Of a stretch of 64,000 bases of DNA, positions 16,113 through 24,262 are shown one piece after another; within the stretch, counting starts at the first letter, position 1, and every line of letters starts with the position of its first letter. The translations under genes and the position numbers were made by a program. The notes beneath the pieces were generated by a model. The model made no database searches, had not been told where the DNA came from, and saw only the letters and a program-made list of their open reading frames with translations. Source of the DNA: JBFWRK01 sp050248955 (GTDB lineage Bacteria > Actinomycetota > Acidimicrobiia > Acidimicrobiales > Ilumatobacteraceae); assembly GCA_050248955.1 (NCBI GenBank), contig JBFWRK010000019.1:17368-81367 (forward strand), given 5' to 3'.

Positions 16113-18349
16113 CCGGCGGCCGCCATTGCATCGTCGGTGGCGGCCCGGTAGTCGGCCTCGTCGTGGTGCAGCCCGACCGTCACGATCGCCTCGCCGTGGA
16201 CGATCCGGACGGTGAGCACGGAATCGACGTCGAGTTGCGCGAGCCCCGAGCCGAACGGTTCGGGGAGGGGTGCGCAGACGATCCGCCAACGCTCACGTGC
16301 TTGCGCCCGATCGACGGGCGGGAGCACGAAGACCGTCTTGTCGAGGTGTCCTGCTGCCACCGCCGTGCCGACCTCCCACTGCAGACCCGATGTGATACCC
16401 GGGACGATCACGATCGAGCGGGCCTCGGCCATCCGCTCCACTACGCCCGCCTGCCACGAGTCGTTCGTGAGGTGCTCACGCGCCGCCCCGAGCGACGCCA
16501 GCGAGCGTCCCGGCCGCCCGACCGCGGTGACGGGACCGTACGTGCTCAGCTCCCAGGCGATCGCCTCCTCGAACGGGTCGGCGGTCCGCAGCGTGAAGAG
16601 CTCGGCGAACGGCCGCCGGGGGGAGAGGACGCTCGGCAGGCCGAGATCGTCGTCCTCGAACGAGCGCAGGTAGAGCACCGGAGGCCGGGCATCAGCGCGG
16701 CGCAGGGTGGACGCGTCAGCGCGCGCACGCGCTCGGCCGAGGCGGAGCAGCCCGCTGCCGGCGAGCGCCGCGATGGCCCCTCCCACCGCGACCGACAGTG
16801 CCAGCCGGCGCGGCTCGACGTGGAGGTCGTCGGCGAACTTCAGGTGCGTGAGCGACGGGAGGAACACGAGCTCCCGCAGCCCCCACACGACCCCGGCGAC
16901 GCCGAGCAGCAGGGCGGCGACGCCGGCCGTCAGCCAGGCGAGGCCGCGAACGGCGGGCACCGTCGGGCGCCAGCGGGGCGGGGCCTGACCGACGCGCGCC
17001 AGATCGCGCCGTCGCGAGACCTCGGTCACGACGAGCCCACCGCCGACACCGAGCACGACGAGCGAGGCGCGCGCCCACAGCGGTACGTCGGCTGCGACAC
17101 CCACGATCGTGATCACCCAACCGGCGATCTGCGCGGCGGCGAGCCGGATGGCGACCCGGCGGTGGTGGACCGCATCGGCGCTGATGTCGATCACTGTCAC
17201 GCCGGCGCCCGGTTCGACCAGCGGCCGGCGGGCCACCCGCCGTGCGACCCGCGCCCTGCGGACCCCGAGCAGACCGGCGCCGGCGCCACCGACGAGCAGT
17301 GCGGAGCGGAGCACGCTCTCCTGCGGCGACGGCAGGCCGGCCGCACTGCTCGGACCCTGCGGTGCGATCTCGAGGTGCTGGGTCGTGGCTGCGGCGACCG
17401 CCGCTTCTGCCCGCGACCGATCCGTGCTCTGCGCGAGGACGACGAAGAGGTACTGGCCGCGGCGAAACGCGGCACCGACGACGGCTTCGCGGCCGCCGAC
17501 GCCGCGGAACGTCCGGACACCGTCGACGCCATCGAGCCCCGGCACGGACGCAGGCTCGTAGCCGTCGTCGGCGAAGCTCGCGAGTGCCACGGCGGCGAAC
17601 TGCGCGAACGGATACTGCGTGACCGATGCCGCGTAGGTGAGATCGAACGACGGATCGTGCCAGAGGCGCACGCCGGACACCGTGTGCTCGTTGAGGAACC
17701 TGACGACCTCTGCGTTGCCGCCGACGTCCTCCTCGACGTTCTCCGACCCGCCGATCGTCTCGGACGACACGACATCAGGGAGCTGCGGTGGCGGGTCCTC
17801 GGCGAGATAGGCGCGCACCTCGTCCGGCACCTCGACCGTCGGTCCGCCCGCCGGCTCACCGGCTCGTTCGATCTGCTGCTCCGCGAGCTCGACCAGCAGC
17901 GCCATGGGCTCCCACGCTGCGCCGCGCGACGTGTCCAACCGGAACACGAACGCGCCACCGTTCGCCGCGAAGAGCAGGATGTGGACCTGCTCGCCTCCCG
18001 GGTCGCCGCCGCCGAACGCGTAGCTGTCGGGCAGCCCCGTGTTCTCGATCTCCGGGACGCCGAGCCCTGCGGACGCCATCTGTGTCACGAACATGCGGGG
18101 ATCGATCGACGCGGGTGTCGGCAACACGCTGAGCTCGAGGCGCCCGTGCGCGTTCGTGAAGACCCGCTTGGTCAGACCCAGCGCCCCGGTGCTCGCTGCC
18201 GCCTCGTCCGCGACCCAACCCGGGCCGATCTGGTCGAGCAACGAGTCCGATGCATCCGGCGGCGCCGACGAGGCCGGAGACGCGGCGAGCACTGCCGCCG
18301 CGAACGCTGCAGCCAGTGCCGCTGCGCCTCGATGGCTGGAACGGCGCAT
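16046..18349 (-). CDS. Secreted/membrane protein with C-terminal YLRSF (TIR-like) domain
   Basis: 767 residues, function unknown. Signal peptide at the N-terminus (MRRSSHRGAAALAAAFAAAV, cleavage near PASSA), a predicted extracytoplasmic domain to about residue 330, then about five hydrophobic helices between ~340 and ~540. The last ~210 residues are soluble and open with PVLYLRSFEDDDLG (near residue 560), followed by EEAIAWEL and MAEARSIVIVPGITSGLQWE, VGTAVAAGHLDKTVFVLPP. The alternating strands plus a Trp-Glu before a helix look like a TIR/SLOG-type nucleotide fold. The start at ATG 18349 is set by the signal peptide. It may sense an outside signal and act inside. Confidence 0.6.
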   Translation of the reverse strand: MRRSSHRGAAALAAAFAAAVLAASPASSAPPDASDSLLDQIGPGWVADEAAASTGALGLTKRVFTNAHGRLELSVLPTPASIDPRMFVTQMASAGLGVPEIENTGLPDSYAFGGGDPGGEQVHILLFAANGGAFVFRLDTSRGAAWEPMALLVELAEQQIERAGEPAGGPTVEVPDEVRAYLAEDPPPQLPDVVSSETIGGSENVEEDVGGNAEVVRFLNEHTVSGVRLWHDPSFDLTYAASVTQYPFAQFAAVALASFADDGYEPASVPGLDGVDGVRTFRGVGGREAVVGAAFRRGQYLFVVLAQSTDRSRAEAAVAAATTQHLEIAPQGPSSAAGLPSPQESVLRSALLVGGAGAGLLGVRRARVARRVARRPLVEPGAGVTVIDISADAVHHRRVAIRLAAAQIAGWVITIVGVAADVPLWARASLVVLGVGGGLVVTEVSRRRDLARVGQAPPRWRPTVPAVRGLAWLTAGVAALLLGVAGVVWGLRELVFLPSLTHLKFADDLHVEPRRLALSVAVGGAIAALAGSGLLRLGRARARADASTLRRADARPPVLYLRSFEDDDLGLPSVLSPRRPFAELFTLRTADPFEEAIAWELSTYGPVTAVGRPGRSLASLGAAREHLTNDSWQAGVVERMAEARSIVIVPGITSGLQWEVGTAVAAGHLDKTVFVLPPVDRAQARERWRIVCAPLPEPFGSGLAQLDVDSVLTVRIVHGEAIVTVGLHHDEADYRAATDDAMAAAGYDARTALLKNTSAWPSGAPGA

Positions 18350-18374
18350 GGGTCGAAGTCTCGCGCCGGCTGTG

Positions 18375-19028
18375 TCAGCACTCCGCGAAGGCGCGCACCG
18401 TGAACGTTCCTGCGCCCTCGATCTTCGGTGGCACGGCGGTGAACGTGAAGCCGTCTGCCGGGAGCGCAGCGAGGCCGGTGAGGTGCTCGATGATCGGGAT
18501 CCCGGCGCGGAGCACGATCGTGTGGACCGGTCGGGCACCGCTCGACGTGCCGTCGATGTTCAACGAGTCGATCCCCACACAGGCGACGTCGGCGGCGGTC
18601 AACGCCAGTGCCGACGCCTCCGAGAGATGGGGATGGTCCTCGAAGTACCGGGCCGTACCGAAGTGCACGGAGTGATCGGTGCGCACGAGCACTGCATGCC
18701 CGGCGAGGTCGCGCAGGTCGTCGTCGGTCAGCTCGATCGTGCGCTCGCCGCGGCGGTCGAGGCAGATCGCGGGAACACCGGCGACGCGCTCGAGTGGGAG
18801 CCCGGCGAGGTCGTGCCCGTCCGCGTAGCGGTGGAACGGCACGTCGAGGTAGGTGCCTGTGTTCGTGCACATCGTGAGGAGCCCGATGTGGAACGTCGTG
18901 CCGGGCCCGTACAGCTGCTCCGCCGCGTCCCGCGAGAGGTGGGTGCCGATGATCGGTGCCGGCAACCCCGGGTAGGTCACCATGCCGTCGGTGATCCGGT
19001 GGCTGAGATCGATGAGCGTGCGAGCCAT
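18375..19028 (-). CDS. Cyclase-family (kynurenine-formamidase-like) protein
   Basis: 217 residues starting MARTLIDLSHRITDGMVTYPG, the usual opening of the cyclase/KynB family. These metal hydrolases use a signature H-x-G-T-H-x-D-x-P-x-H; here it reads TNTGTYLDVPFH, so the first histidine is Asn and the second Tyr while D and the last H remain. A full zinc site is therefore doubtful. The rest (LVRTDHSVHFG, VGIDSLNIDG, IIEHLTGLAAL) matches the family well. The gene begins just after the large membrane-protein gene on the same strand and may be altered in activity. Confidence 0.75.
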   Translation of the reverse strand: MARTLIDLSHRITDGMVTYPGLPAPIIGTHLSRDAAEQLYGPGTTFHIGLLTMCTNTGTYLDVPFHRYADGHDLAGLPLERVAGVPAICLDRRGERTIELTDDDLRDLAGHAVLVRTDHSVHFGTARYFEDHPHLSEASALALTAADVACVGIDSLNIDGTSSGARPVHTIVLRAGIPIIEHLTGLAALPADGFTFTAVPPKIEGAGTFTVRAFAEC

Positions 19029-19103
19029 GACGGTCGACCGTACTGGCGAGCGGATAACGTCCGGCGCAACCACGTGCCGGATGGGGCTGCTGGAGGTGAC
19101 CGG

Positions 19104-20081
19104 ATGAGTGGACGTGCAGAGGTCGACGACTGGATCGAGCTGCCCGATCCCGAGGAGTTCGAGCAGGAGCCCGTCGGGTCCGACGACGACCTCGATCACT
19201 CGGGCTACGACGCCGCGGACGACCCCGCCAGTGCGCCGCCAGCGGTCGAACCGCCTGCCGGTCCGCCACCGACCCGCGGCCAAGCCCCGTTCCCCGTTGC
19301 TCCGGCAGCCATCCCGGGCTGGCTGAAGCAACTGAACAACGGCGAGGTGCCGGCCGAGTCGATGGTCAAGGTCGCGCCGCTGTCGGGGACGAAGGGCAGC
19401 CTGATCCCCGAGGCGGCTGCGGCGTGGCGCAACCTGCAGAACGCAGCGGCAGCGGCCGGTTTCACGCTCACGATGACGAACGGCTATCGCAGCCTCGCCG
19501 AGCAGGAGTGGTTGTTCAAGGCGCGCTTCCAGCTCGAGCAGACGACCGGCAAGGCGAAGCAGTGGAAGGGCACCACGTACTGGTTGAAGCCGAAGGTCGC
19601 GATGGCGGCCGTGCCCGGCACGAGCAACCACGGTTGGGGCTGCGCGGTGGACATGGCGCTCGACGGCTACGGCGCCGCGGCTAAGCCGGTGGGCGGCAAC
19701 GGGGCGTTCATGGCGTGGGTCCGACAGAACGCCGGACCGCTCGGCTGGTCGTGGGAGGTGCAGAGCGAACCGTGGCACCTCCGGCTGGTGTCGTTCGCGA
19801 GCGCCGATCAGTCGGCAGGCCCGAGCACACCGCTCCAGGCGCCCCAGCCGACGCTGACGGAGACGAGCGTGGGCGGCCAGGTGGCGGCGCTGCAGACGTT
19901 GTGCGCCCTCTTCCGCTGGGGTGATGTCGGCCGGCCGGACGGCAAGTTCGGGCCGAAGACGAAGGCCGGTGTCATCGCGATGCAGACCGCGCTCGGAACC
20001 AAGCCGGACGGCGAGTACGGACCGAAGTCCGCCACTGCGCTCGGCGCGTTCCTCACGTCGGCCGCGAAGCCGGGCGAGTAG
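19104..20081 (+). CDS. VanY-type D-Ala-D-Ala carboxypeptidase with peptidoglycan-binding domain
   Basis: 325 residues. An acidic, proline-rich N-terminal region (to about residue 65) precedes the VanY zinc peptidase: NGYRSLAEQEWLF, the ligand motif SNHGWGCAVD and the second histidine in SEPWHLRLV. A Pro/Thr linker leads to a C-terminal peptidoglycan-binding helix bundle (LCALFRWGDVGRPDGKFG, then KTKAGVIAMQ). It should trim peptide stems of peptidoglycan. Oddly, no signal peptide or membrane helix is visible although the substrate is extracytoplasmic. ATG 19104 follows GGAGGTG (19092-19098). Confidence 0.85.
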   Translation: MSGRAEVDDWIELPDPEEFEQEPVGSDDDLDHSGYDAADDPASAPPAVEPPAGPPPTRGQAPFPVAPAAIPGWLKQLNNGEVPAESMVKVAPLSGTKGSLIPEAAAAWRNLQNAAAAAGFTLTMTNGYRSLAEQEWLFKARFQLEQTTGKAKQWKGTTYWLKPKVAMAAVPGTSNHGWGCAVDMALDGYGAAAKPVGGNGAFMAWVRQNAGPLGWSWEVQSEPWHLRLVSFASADQSAGPSTPLQAPQPTLTETSVGGQVAALQTLCALFRWGDVGRPDGKFGPKTKAGVIAMQTALGTKPDGEYGPKSATALGAFLTSAAKPGE

Positions 20082-20093
20082 CTCCTCAGCCCA

Positions 20094-21722
20094 TCAGACC
20101 TCGGGCGGGACCGCGCCGGCGACCTTCGCCGCCCACCGGTAGTCGGCTTTGCCAGAGGGCGAGCGGACGATCTCGTCGACGAACACGATCGCTTTCGGCA
20201 CCTTGAACCTGGCGATGTGCTTGCGCGCTTCGTCCTGCAACGATCCCGCGTCGGGGTGGAGGCCCTCTCGCAGCCGGACGATCGCCACGACCTCGTTGCC
20301 CCACCGCTCGCTCGGCCGGCCGGCGACGACGCAGTCGTAGACGGCCGGATGCGCCATCACGGCCGCCTCGACTTCTTCGGCGAAGATCTTCTCGCCACCG
20401 GAGTTGATGGTCACCGAGTCGCGCCCGTGCAGCTCGATCATCCCGTCGGCAATGATGCGGGCACGGTCACCGGGCACGACGTATCGCGTGCCGTTGATGA
20501 GCGGGTAGGTGCGCGCGGTCTTCTCCTGGTCGCCGAGGTACCCGAGCGCCAGCCGGCCGCTCTTCGCCATCCAGCCGAGCTCGTCGTCTCCCGGCTCCAG
20601 CACGCGGTCCAGTGCGGCTCCGAGCACGTGGTTGCCCGGGGAGACCGGGAACGTGCCCGTCGTAGCAGAGCCGTTCGTCGACACGTTCGACAGCTGGCCG
20701 CCGGCCTCGGACGAGCCCAGCCCGTCGATGATCATCAACGTCGGGAGCTGGTCGAGGAGCTCGCGTTTCAGCCTGGCGGACAGCGGTGCACCGCCGGAGA
20801 GGATGACCGTCAGCGACGACAGGTCGTAGCTCGCGCGGCCGAGCTCGTCGAGCAGCGGACGGGCGAACGCGTCGCCCACGATGAGGAGGAAGTCGACGCG
20901 CTCGCGCTCGATCAGCGACCAGATGTCGGCGGGCTCGAGGCGTTCGGGCACCGACTGCACGAAGACGGTCCCCCCGCTGTTCCACGTGCCGAAGCTCACC
21001 CAGTGACCGGCGCCGTGCATGAACGGAGGCGCCGGCAACGCCCGCCGCCGCGCGCCGGCCTCGGCGACGAACTCGTCGAGCGTGGTCGCCGTCTTCGACC
21101 CGCCGAAGCACTCGACGAGTGCGTCCCCCTGTCGCCAGAGCACCCCTTTCGGCATCCCGGTCGTGCCGCCCGTGTAGAGGATGTAGAGGTCGTCCGGCCG
21201 GCCGGGATCGGCGGGCGGTGCGGCGCTCGACGACGCGAGCGCGTCCTCGTACCACGTGGCGCCGGGGAGCAGCGCGTTGCCCGAACCGTCGTCGACCTGG
21301 AGGATCGTGCGCAACCGCGGGAGCTCGGGGAGCACCTCTGCGAGCGTCGGCGCGAACGTGCTGTGGACGATGATCGCCGTCGCCGCGGCGTCAGTCAGCA
21401 GGTAGCAGAGCTCTTCGGCGACGTAGCGGTAGTTCACGTTGAACGGCGCCACTCGCGCCTTGAACGCGCCGAGCATCGCCTCGAGGTACTCGTTGCCGTT
21501 GTGCAGGTAGACACCGAGGTGGTCCTGGCCGCTCTCCCAGTTCTCCAGCTCGGAGCGCTCGACGTGGCAGCCGAGTCCCTGCGCCTGGAGGTGGTTCGCG
21601 AGCCGGCGCGTCCGATCGGTCACGTGTCGCCACGTGAGTCGGCGGTCGCGGAACACGAGGCACTCCTCGTCCGGCCGCGTTGCCGCGATCGCCTCGTGGA
21701 CAGCCCCGACACTGAACCCCAT
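20094..21722 (-). CDS. Acyl-CoA synthetase (AMP-dependent)
   Basis: 542 residues of the ANL adenylating superfamily. P-loop-like motif YILYTGGTTGMPKGV, the A5-type region IIDGLGSSEAGG, LGWMAKSGRLALGYLGD and the hinge/catalytic-lysine region HGRDSVTINSGGEKIFAEEVE with the late SPSGKADYRWA. It activates a carboxylic acid, probably fatty or aromatic, to its CoA ester. A second acyl-CoA synthetase lies at 28904. Start ATG 21722. Confidence 0.9.
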   Translation of the reverse strand: MGFSVGAVHEAIAATRPDEECLVFRDRRLTWRHVTDRTRRLANHLQAQGLGCHVERSELENWESGQDHLGVYLHNGNEYLEAMLGAFKARVAPFNVNYRYVAEELCYLLTDAAATAIIVHSTFAPTLAEVLPELPRLRTILQVDDGSGNALLPGATWYEDALASSSAAPPADPGRPDDLYILYTGGTTGMPKGVLWRQGDALVECFGGSKTATTLDEFVAEAGARRRALPAPPFMHGAGHWVSFGTWNSGGTVFVQSVPERLEPADIWSLIERERVDFLLIVGDAFARPLLDELGRASYDLSSLTVILSGGAPLSARLKRELLDQLPTLMIIDGLGSSEAGGQLSNVSTNGSATTGTFPVSPGNHVLGAALDRVLEPGDDELGWMAKSGRLALGYLGDQEKTARTYPLINGTRYVVPGDRARIIADGMIELHGRDSVTINSGGEKIFAEEVEAAVMAHPAVYDCVVAGRPSERWGNEVVAIVRLREGLHPDAGSLQDEARKHIARFKVPKAIVFVDEIVRSPSGKADYRWAAKVAGAVPPEV

Positions 21723-21767
21723 GGCCCCGGAACCTACGGAGGCCCGGTGGCAGGCGACGAATCGGGC

Positions 21768-23111
21768 TCAGCGCTCGGGACGGTTCCACGCATCGATGGC
21801 GCGCAGCTCGGAGCCGGCGATGGCGTACGTGTGCTCGCGCACTCGGTCCCACGCCTCGCAGCCCGTGTCGCCCTCGCCGAGCGCCGCTGCCACCGCGCCG
21901 GCCACTGCCGCTGCGGCGAACGAGGTACCACCGGCCGTCGCTGCGTTCGTGAACGTCTCCGGCTTGCCGTCCGGATCGCGGGCGGCGCTCTCCTCGCCCT
22001 CGACGAAGCTCGACTGCCACGTGCCCGATGCCGCGTAGACGACCTCGGGACCGTCGTTCGTGTACCAGGCGAGCGACGCTTCGCCCTGCACGATCCGCAT
22101 CGAGCCGTCACTCGCGGAGTCGACCGCAGCGATCGCCTCGACGCCGCGGCAGCTCGCCGGCCAGATCGGGCGCTTGCTCTGGCGCTCGTTGCCGGCAGCG
22201 GCGATGACGACGGTGTTCTTCGGGACGTTGGCGATGGCGGTCTCGATCGCGGCTGGGCCGATGTCTCCCGTCGAGTAGCCGCCGAAGGCGCACAGGATGA
22301 TGTCCGCGCCGAGCTCGCATGCGCGGTCGAGCCCCTTCGCGATCTCGGATTCGAGCCCGACGCCGTTCGAATCGAGCACCCGGATGATGTCGATGTGCGC
22401 AGCGGGCGCGAGCTGGCGGACGATGCCGGCGATGAACGTGCCGTGGCCGGCGCCGAAGTCGAGCGGGTCCGCCGGATCACCGGATATCCGCAGCAGGTCG
22501 ATGTCACGCGACGCCACGCTCGGCGCGATGTCGGCGAGCCACGGGTCGTGCCGGGCCTGCCATGCGTAGCCGGTGTCGAGGATCGCGACGCGGGCGTGGC
22601 AGCCGAGGTCCTGGTGCGCGGCGCGGATCGACGGCATCTCACCGTCTTCGGGATCCTCGCCCTCCTTCACCTTGAACTTGTAGGCCGCGAACACGAAGTG
22701 GTTCGAGCGACCGTCGATGTCATCGGCGAGGAGCTCGTCGTTGAGCTCCTGGGGGAGCGCGAGCCCGGTCGCCCGCACCTCGGTGTACGAGGTGCCGCGG
22801 ACCGGCTTCACGACGAGCTCGCCCCGCTCGACCTTGCCCAGGTCGATCGACCGCTTGACGAGCTCCACGGCACGCTCGGCGCGCTCGTTCGGGATCAGGA
22901 CGCGGTCGGCAGCGACGAAGGACGCGCGGTCGTCGTCGCCGACGACGCGCACCGGGATGACCGTGCGACCACCGGGCACGGGAATGCCGTCGGTGTCCTT
23001 CACGTCGCGCGCCCGCTGCACGCCGTAGTGCTTCAGGAGCTCGAACTGGTGCTCGCGCACCTCGTCGTCTCGCTTCACCAGATCTTCTGGCAGGTCTTCG
23101 TCGCGCGACAT
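21768..23111 (-). CDS. Cytosolic subtilisin-like (S8) serine protease
   Basis: 447 residues with a full catalytic set: Asp in VAILDTGYAW (D179), His in GAGHGTFIAGI (H223), oxyanion Asn in VVIAAAGNER (N308) and Ser in AGGTSFAAAAVAG (S397). The first ~165 residues form an N-terminal domain without any signal peptide, rich in charged residues, possibly an inhibitory or sensing domain; so the protease should act in the cytosol. It is divergent, by only 59 bases, from an ECF sigma factor/CHAT protease operon and likely belongs to that system. Confidence 0.9.
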   Translation of the reverse strand: MSRDEDLPEDLVKRDDEVREHQFELLKHYGVQRARDVKDTDGIPVPGGRTVIPVRVVGDDDRASFVAADRVLIPNERAERAVELVKRSIDLGKVERGELVVKPVRGTSYTEVRATGLALPQELNDELLADDIDGRSNHFVFAAYKFKVKEGEDPEDGEMPSIRAAHQDLGCHARVAILDTGYAWQARHDPWLADIAPSVASRDIDLLRISGDPADPLDFGAGHGTFIAGIVRQLAPAAHIDIIRVLDSNGVGLESEIAKGLDRACELGADIILCAFGGYSTGDIGPAAIETAIANVPKNTVVIAAAGNERQSKRPIWPASCRGVEAIAAVDSASDGSMRIVQGEASLAWYTNDGPEVVYAASGTWQSSFVEGEESAARDPDGKPETFTNAATAGGTSFAAAAVAGAVAAALGEGDTGCEAWDRVREHTYAIAGSELRAIDAWNRPER

Positions 23112-23170
23112 GGCAGCCTCTTCACGTATCGATAACGGGCGGGTCCCAGGGCATCTTCTAGCATCGCGCT

Positions 23171-23731
23171 GTGCTCGACCCGTCCGAAGTGAAGGAACTG
23201 GTCGTCTCGGCGAACGCTGGTCATCAGGAGTCGTGGAACCGCCTCGTGGATACGTATGCGGGTCTCGTCTGGTCCGTCGTGCGTTCGCACCAGCTGTTCG
23301 GGCCCGAGGCCGCCGACATCTCGCAGACCGTGTGGCTGCGATGCGTCGAACACCTCGGCCGGATCCGGGAGCCCGAGCACCTGGCAGCGTGGCTCGCGAC
23401 CACGGCGCGCCACGAGTGCTTCCGCGTGCTGCGCAAGAACGGCCGCAACGTCGTCGTCGACGAAGTGCCCGAGATCGACGCGGACGAGTACGAGGAGAGC
23501 CCGGGGCTGTCGGCGGCCATCGCCGCTGACGACCGGCGCGCCGTCGCGGCTGCGCTCGAACTGGTGCCGGAGCGTTGCCGGCAGCTCCTGCGCATGCTCG
23601 TCACGGACCCGCCGTTGAGCTACGACGAGATCGGCGGTGTGCTCGACATGCCGAAGGGGAGCATCGGTCCGACGCGGGCGCGCTGCCTGGCGCACCTCCG
23701 ACGAGCGCTGGAGGACGCCGGTGATGTGTGA
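23171..23731 (+). CDS. ECF-type RNA polymerase sigma factor
   Basis: 186 residues from a GTG at 23171. Region 2 spans about residues 15-85 (NRLVDTYAGLVWSVV, then EAADISQTVWLRCVEHLGRI and LAAWLATTARHECFRVLRKN). Region 4 is at about 130-180 with the HTH LSYDEIGGVLDMPKGSIGPT followed by RARCLAHLRRAL. No region 1 or 3 domain, so ECF class. No zinc anti-sigma factor follows; instead a 158-residue unknown protein and a TPR-CHAT protease do, which suggests unusual control. First gene of the operon, divergent from the S8 protease. Confidence 0.92.
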   Translation: MLDPSEVKELVVSANAGHQESWNRLVDTYAGLVWSVVRSHQLFGPEAADISQTVWLRCVEHLGRIREPEHLAAWLATTARHECFRVLRKNGRNVVVDEVPEIDADEYEESPGLSAAIAADDRRAVAAALELVPERCRQLLRMLVTDPPLSYDEIGGVLDMPKGSIGPTRARCLAHLRRALEDAGDV

Positions 23732-23785
23732 CGCATGTATCACCGGAAAGATCCGTGACTCGGGAGAGGACGAAGGAGGCCCACG

Positions 23786-24262
23786 ATGACCGATCACCAC
23801 GACCGTTCCGAGGCCCTGTTGGACGCGCTCCGCGCCGCCCTGAACACCACCGATGCCGTCCCGGCGGAGGTCGTCGCCGCTGCAAAGGCAGGCTTCACCT
23901 GGCGGACCATCGACGCCGAGCTGGCCGAGCTCTCGTACGACTCGCTGCTCGCGACCGAGCTCGCCGGCACGCGCGGCTCGGTGGACACCCGGACGCTCAG
24001 CTTCGAGTTCGGCCCGATCGGCATCGAGATCGAGGTCGAGGACGACGGCAGATCCCGCCGGCTCGTCGGTCAGGTCGCGCCTGGCGTGCCAGAGTCGATC
24101 GAGATCCACCACGTCGACGGCGTGGAACCCCTGCTCACCGTGCCCGACCAGCACGGCAGGTTCCGGTTCGCCGCGATCGAGCGCGGGCCGGTGCGGCTCC
24201 TGCTCCGATTCGCGCCGGCGAACGGACCTGCGATGCTGCTGACGGAATGGGTGACCATCTGA
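23786..24262 (+). CDS. Uncharacterised protein between sigma factor and CHAT protease
   Basis: 158 residues, no recognised domain and no membrane segment. The N-terminal half is helical and acidic (ALLDALRAALNTTDAVPAEV, then AAKAGFTWRTIDAELAELSY); the C-terminal half looks like a beta sandwich (LSFEFGPIGIEIEVEDDG, RFRFAAIERGPVRLLLRF). AAGGAGG precedes ATG 23786. Its 3' end overlaps the start of the CHAT gene by 16 bases, so the two are translationally coupled. By position it could be a sigma-factor inhibitor or a protease substrate; neither is shown by sequence. Confidence 0.85.
   Translation: MTDHHDRSEALLDALRAALNTTDAVPAEVVAAAKAGFTWRTIDAELAELSYDSLLATELAGTRGSVDTRTLSFEFGPIGIEIEVEDDGRSRRLVGQVAPGVPESIEIHHVDGVEPLLTVPDQHGRFRFAAIERGPVRLLLRFAPANGPAMLLTEWVTI

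Noticed and set aside
22366..22380. A GTTCGAATC stretch that resembles a tRNA T-loop
   Set aside because: It lies inside the S8 protease gene and no acceptor, D or anticodon arm can be folded around it.
20217..23135. A 972-codon open frame on the + strand across the acyl-CoA synthetase and S8 protease genes
   Set aside because: It is antisense to two genes with full catalytic motifs on the other strand; its product is Arg/Val/Glu-rich without any domain, as expected in GC-rich DNA.
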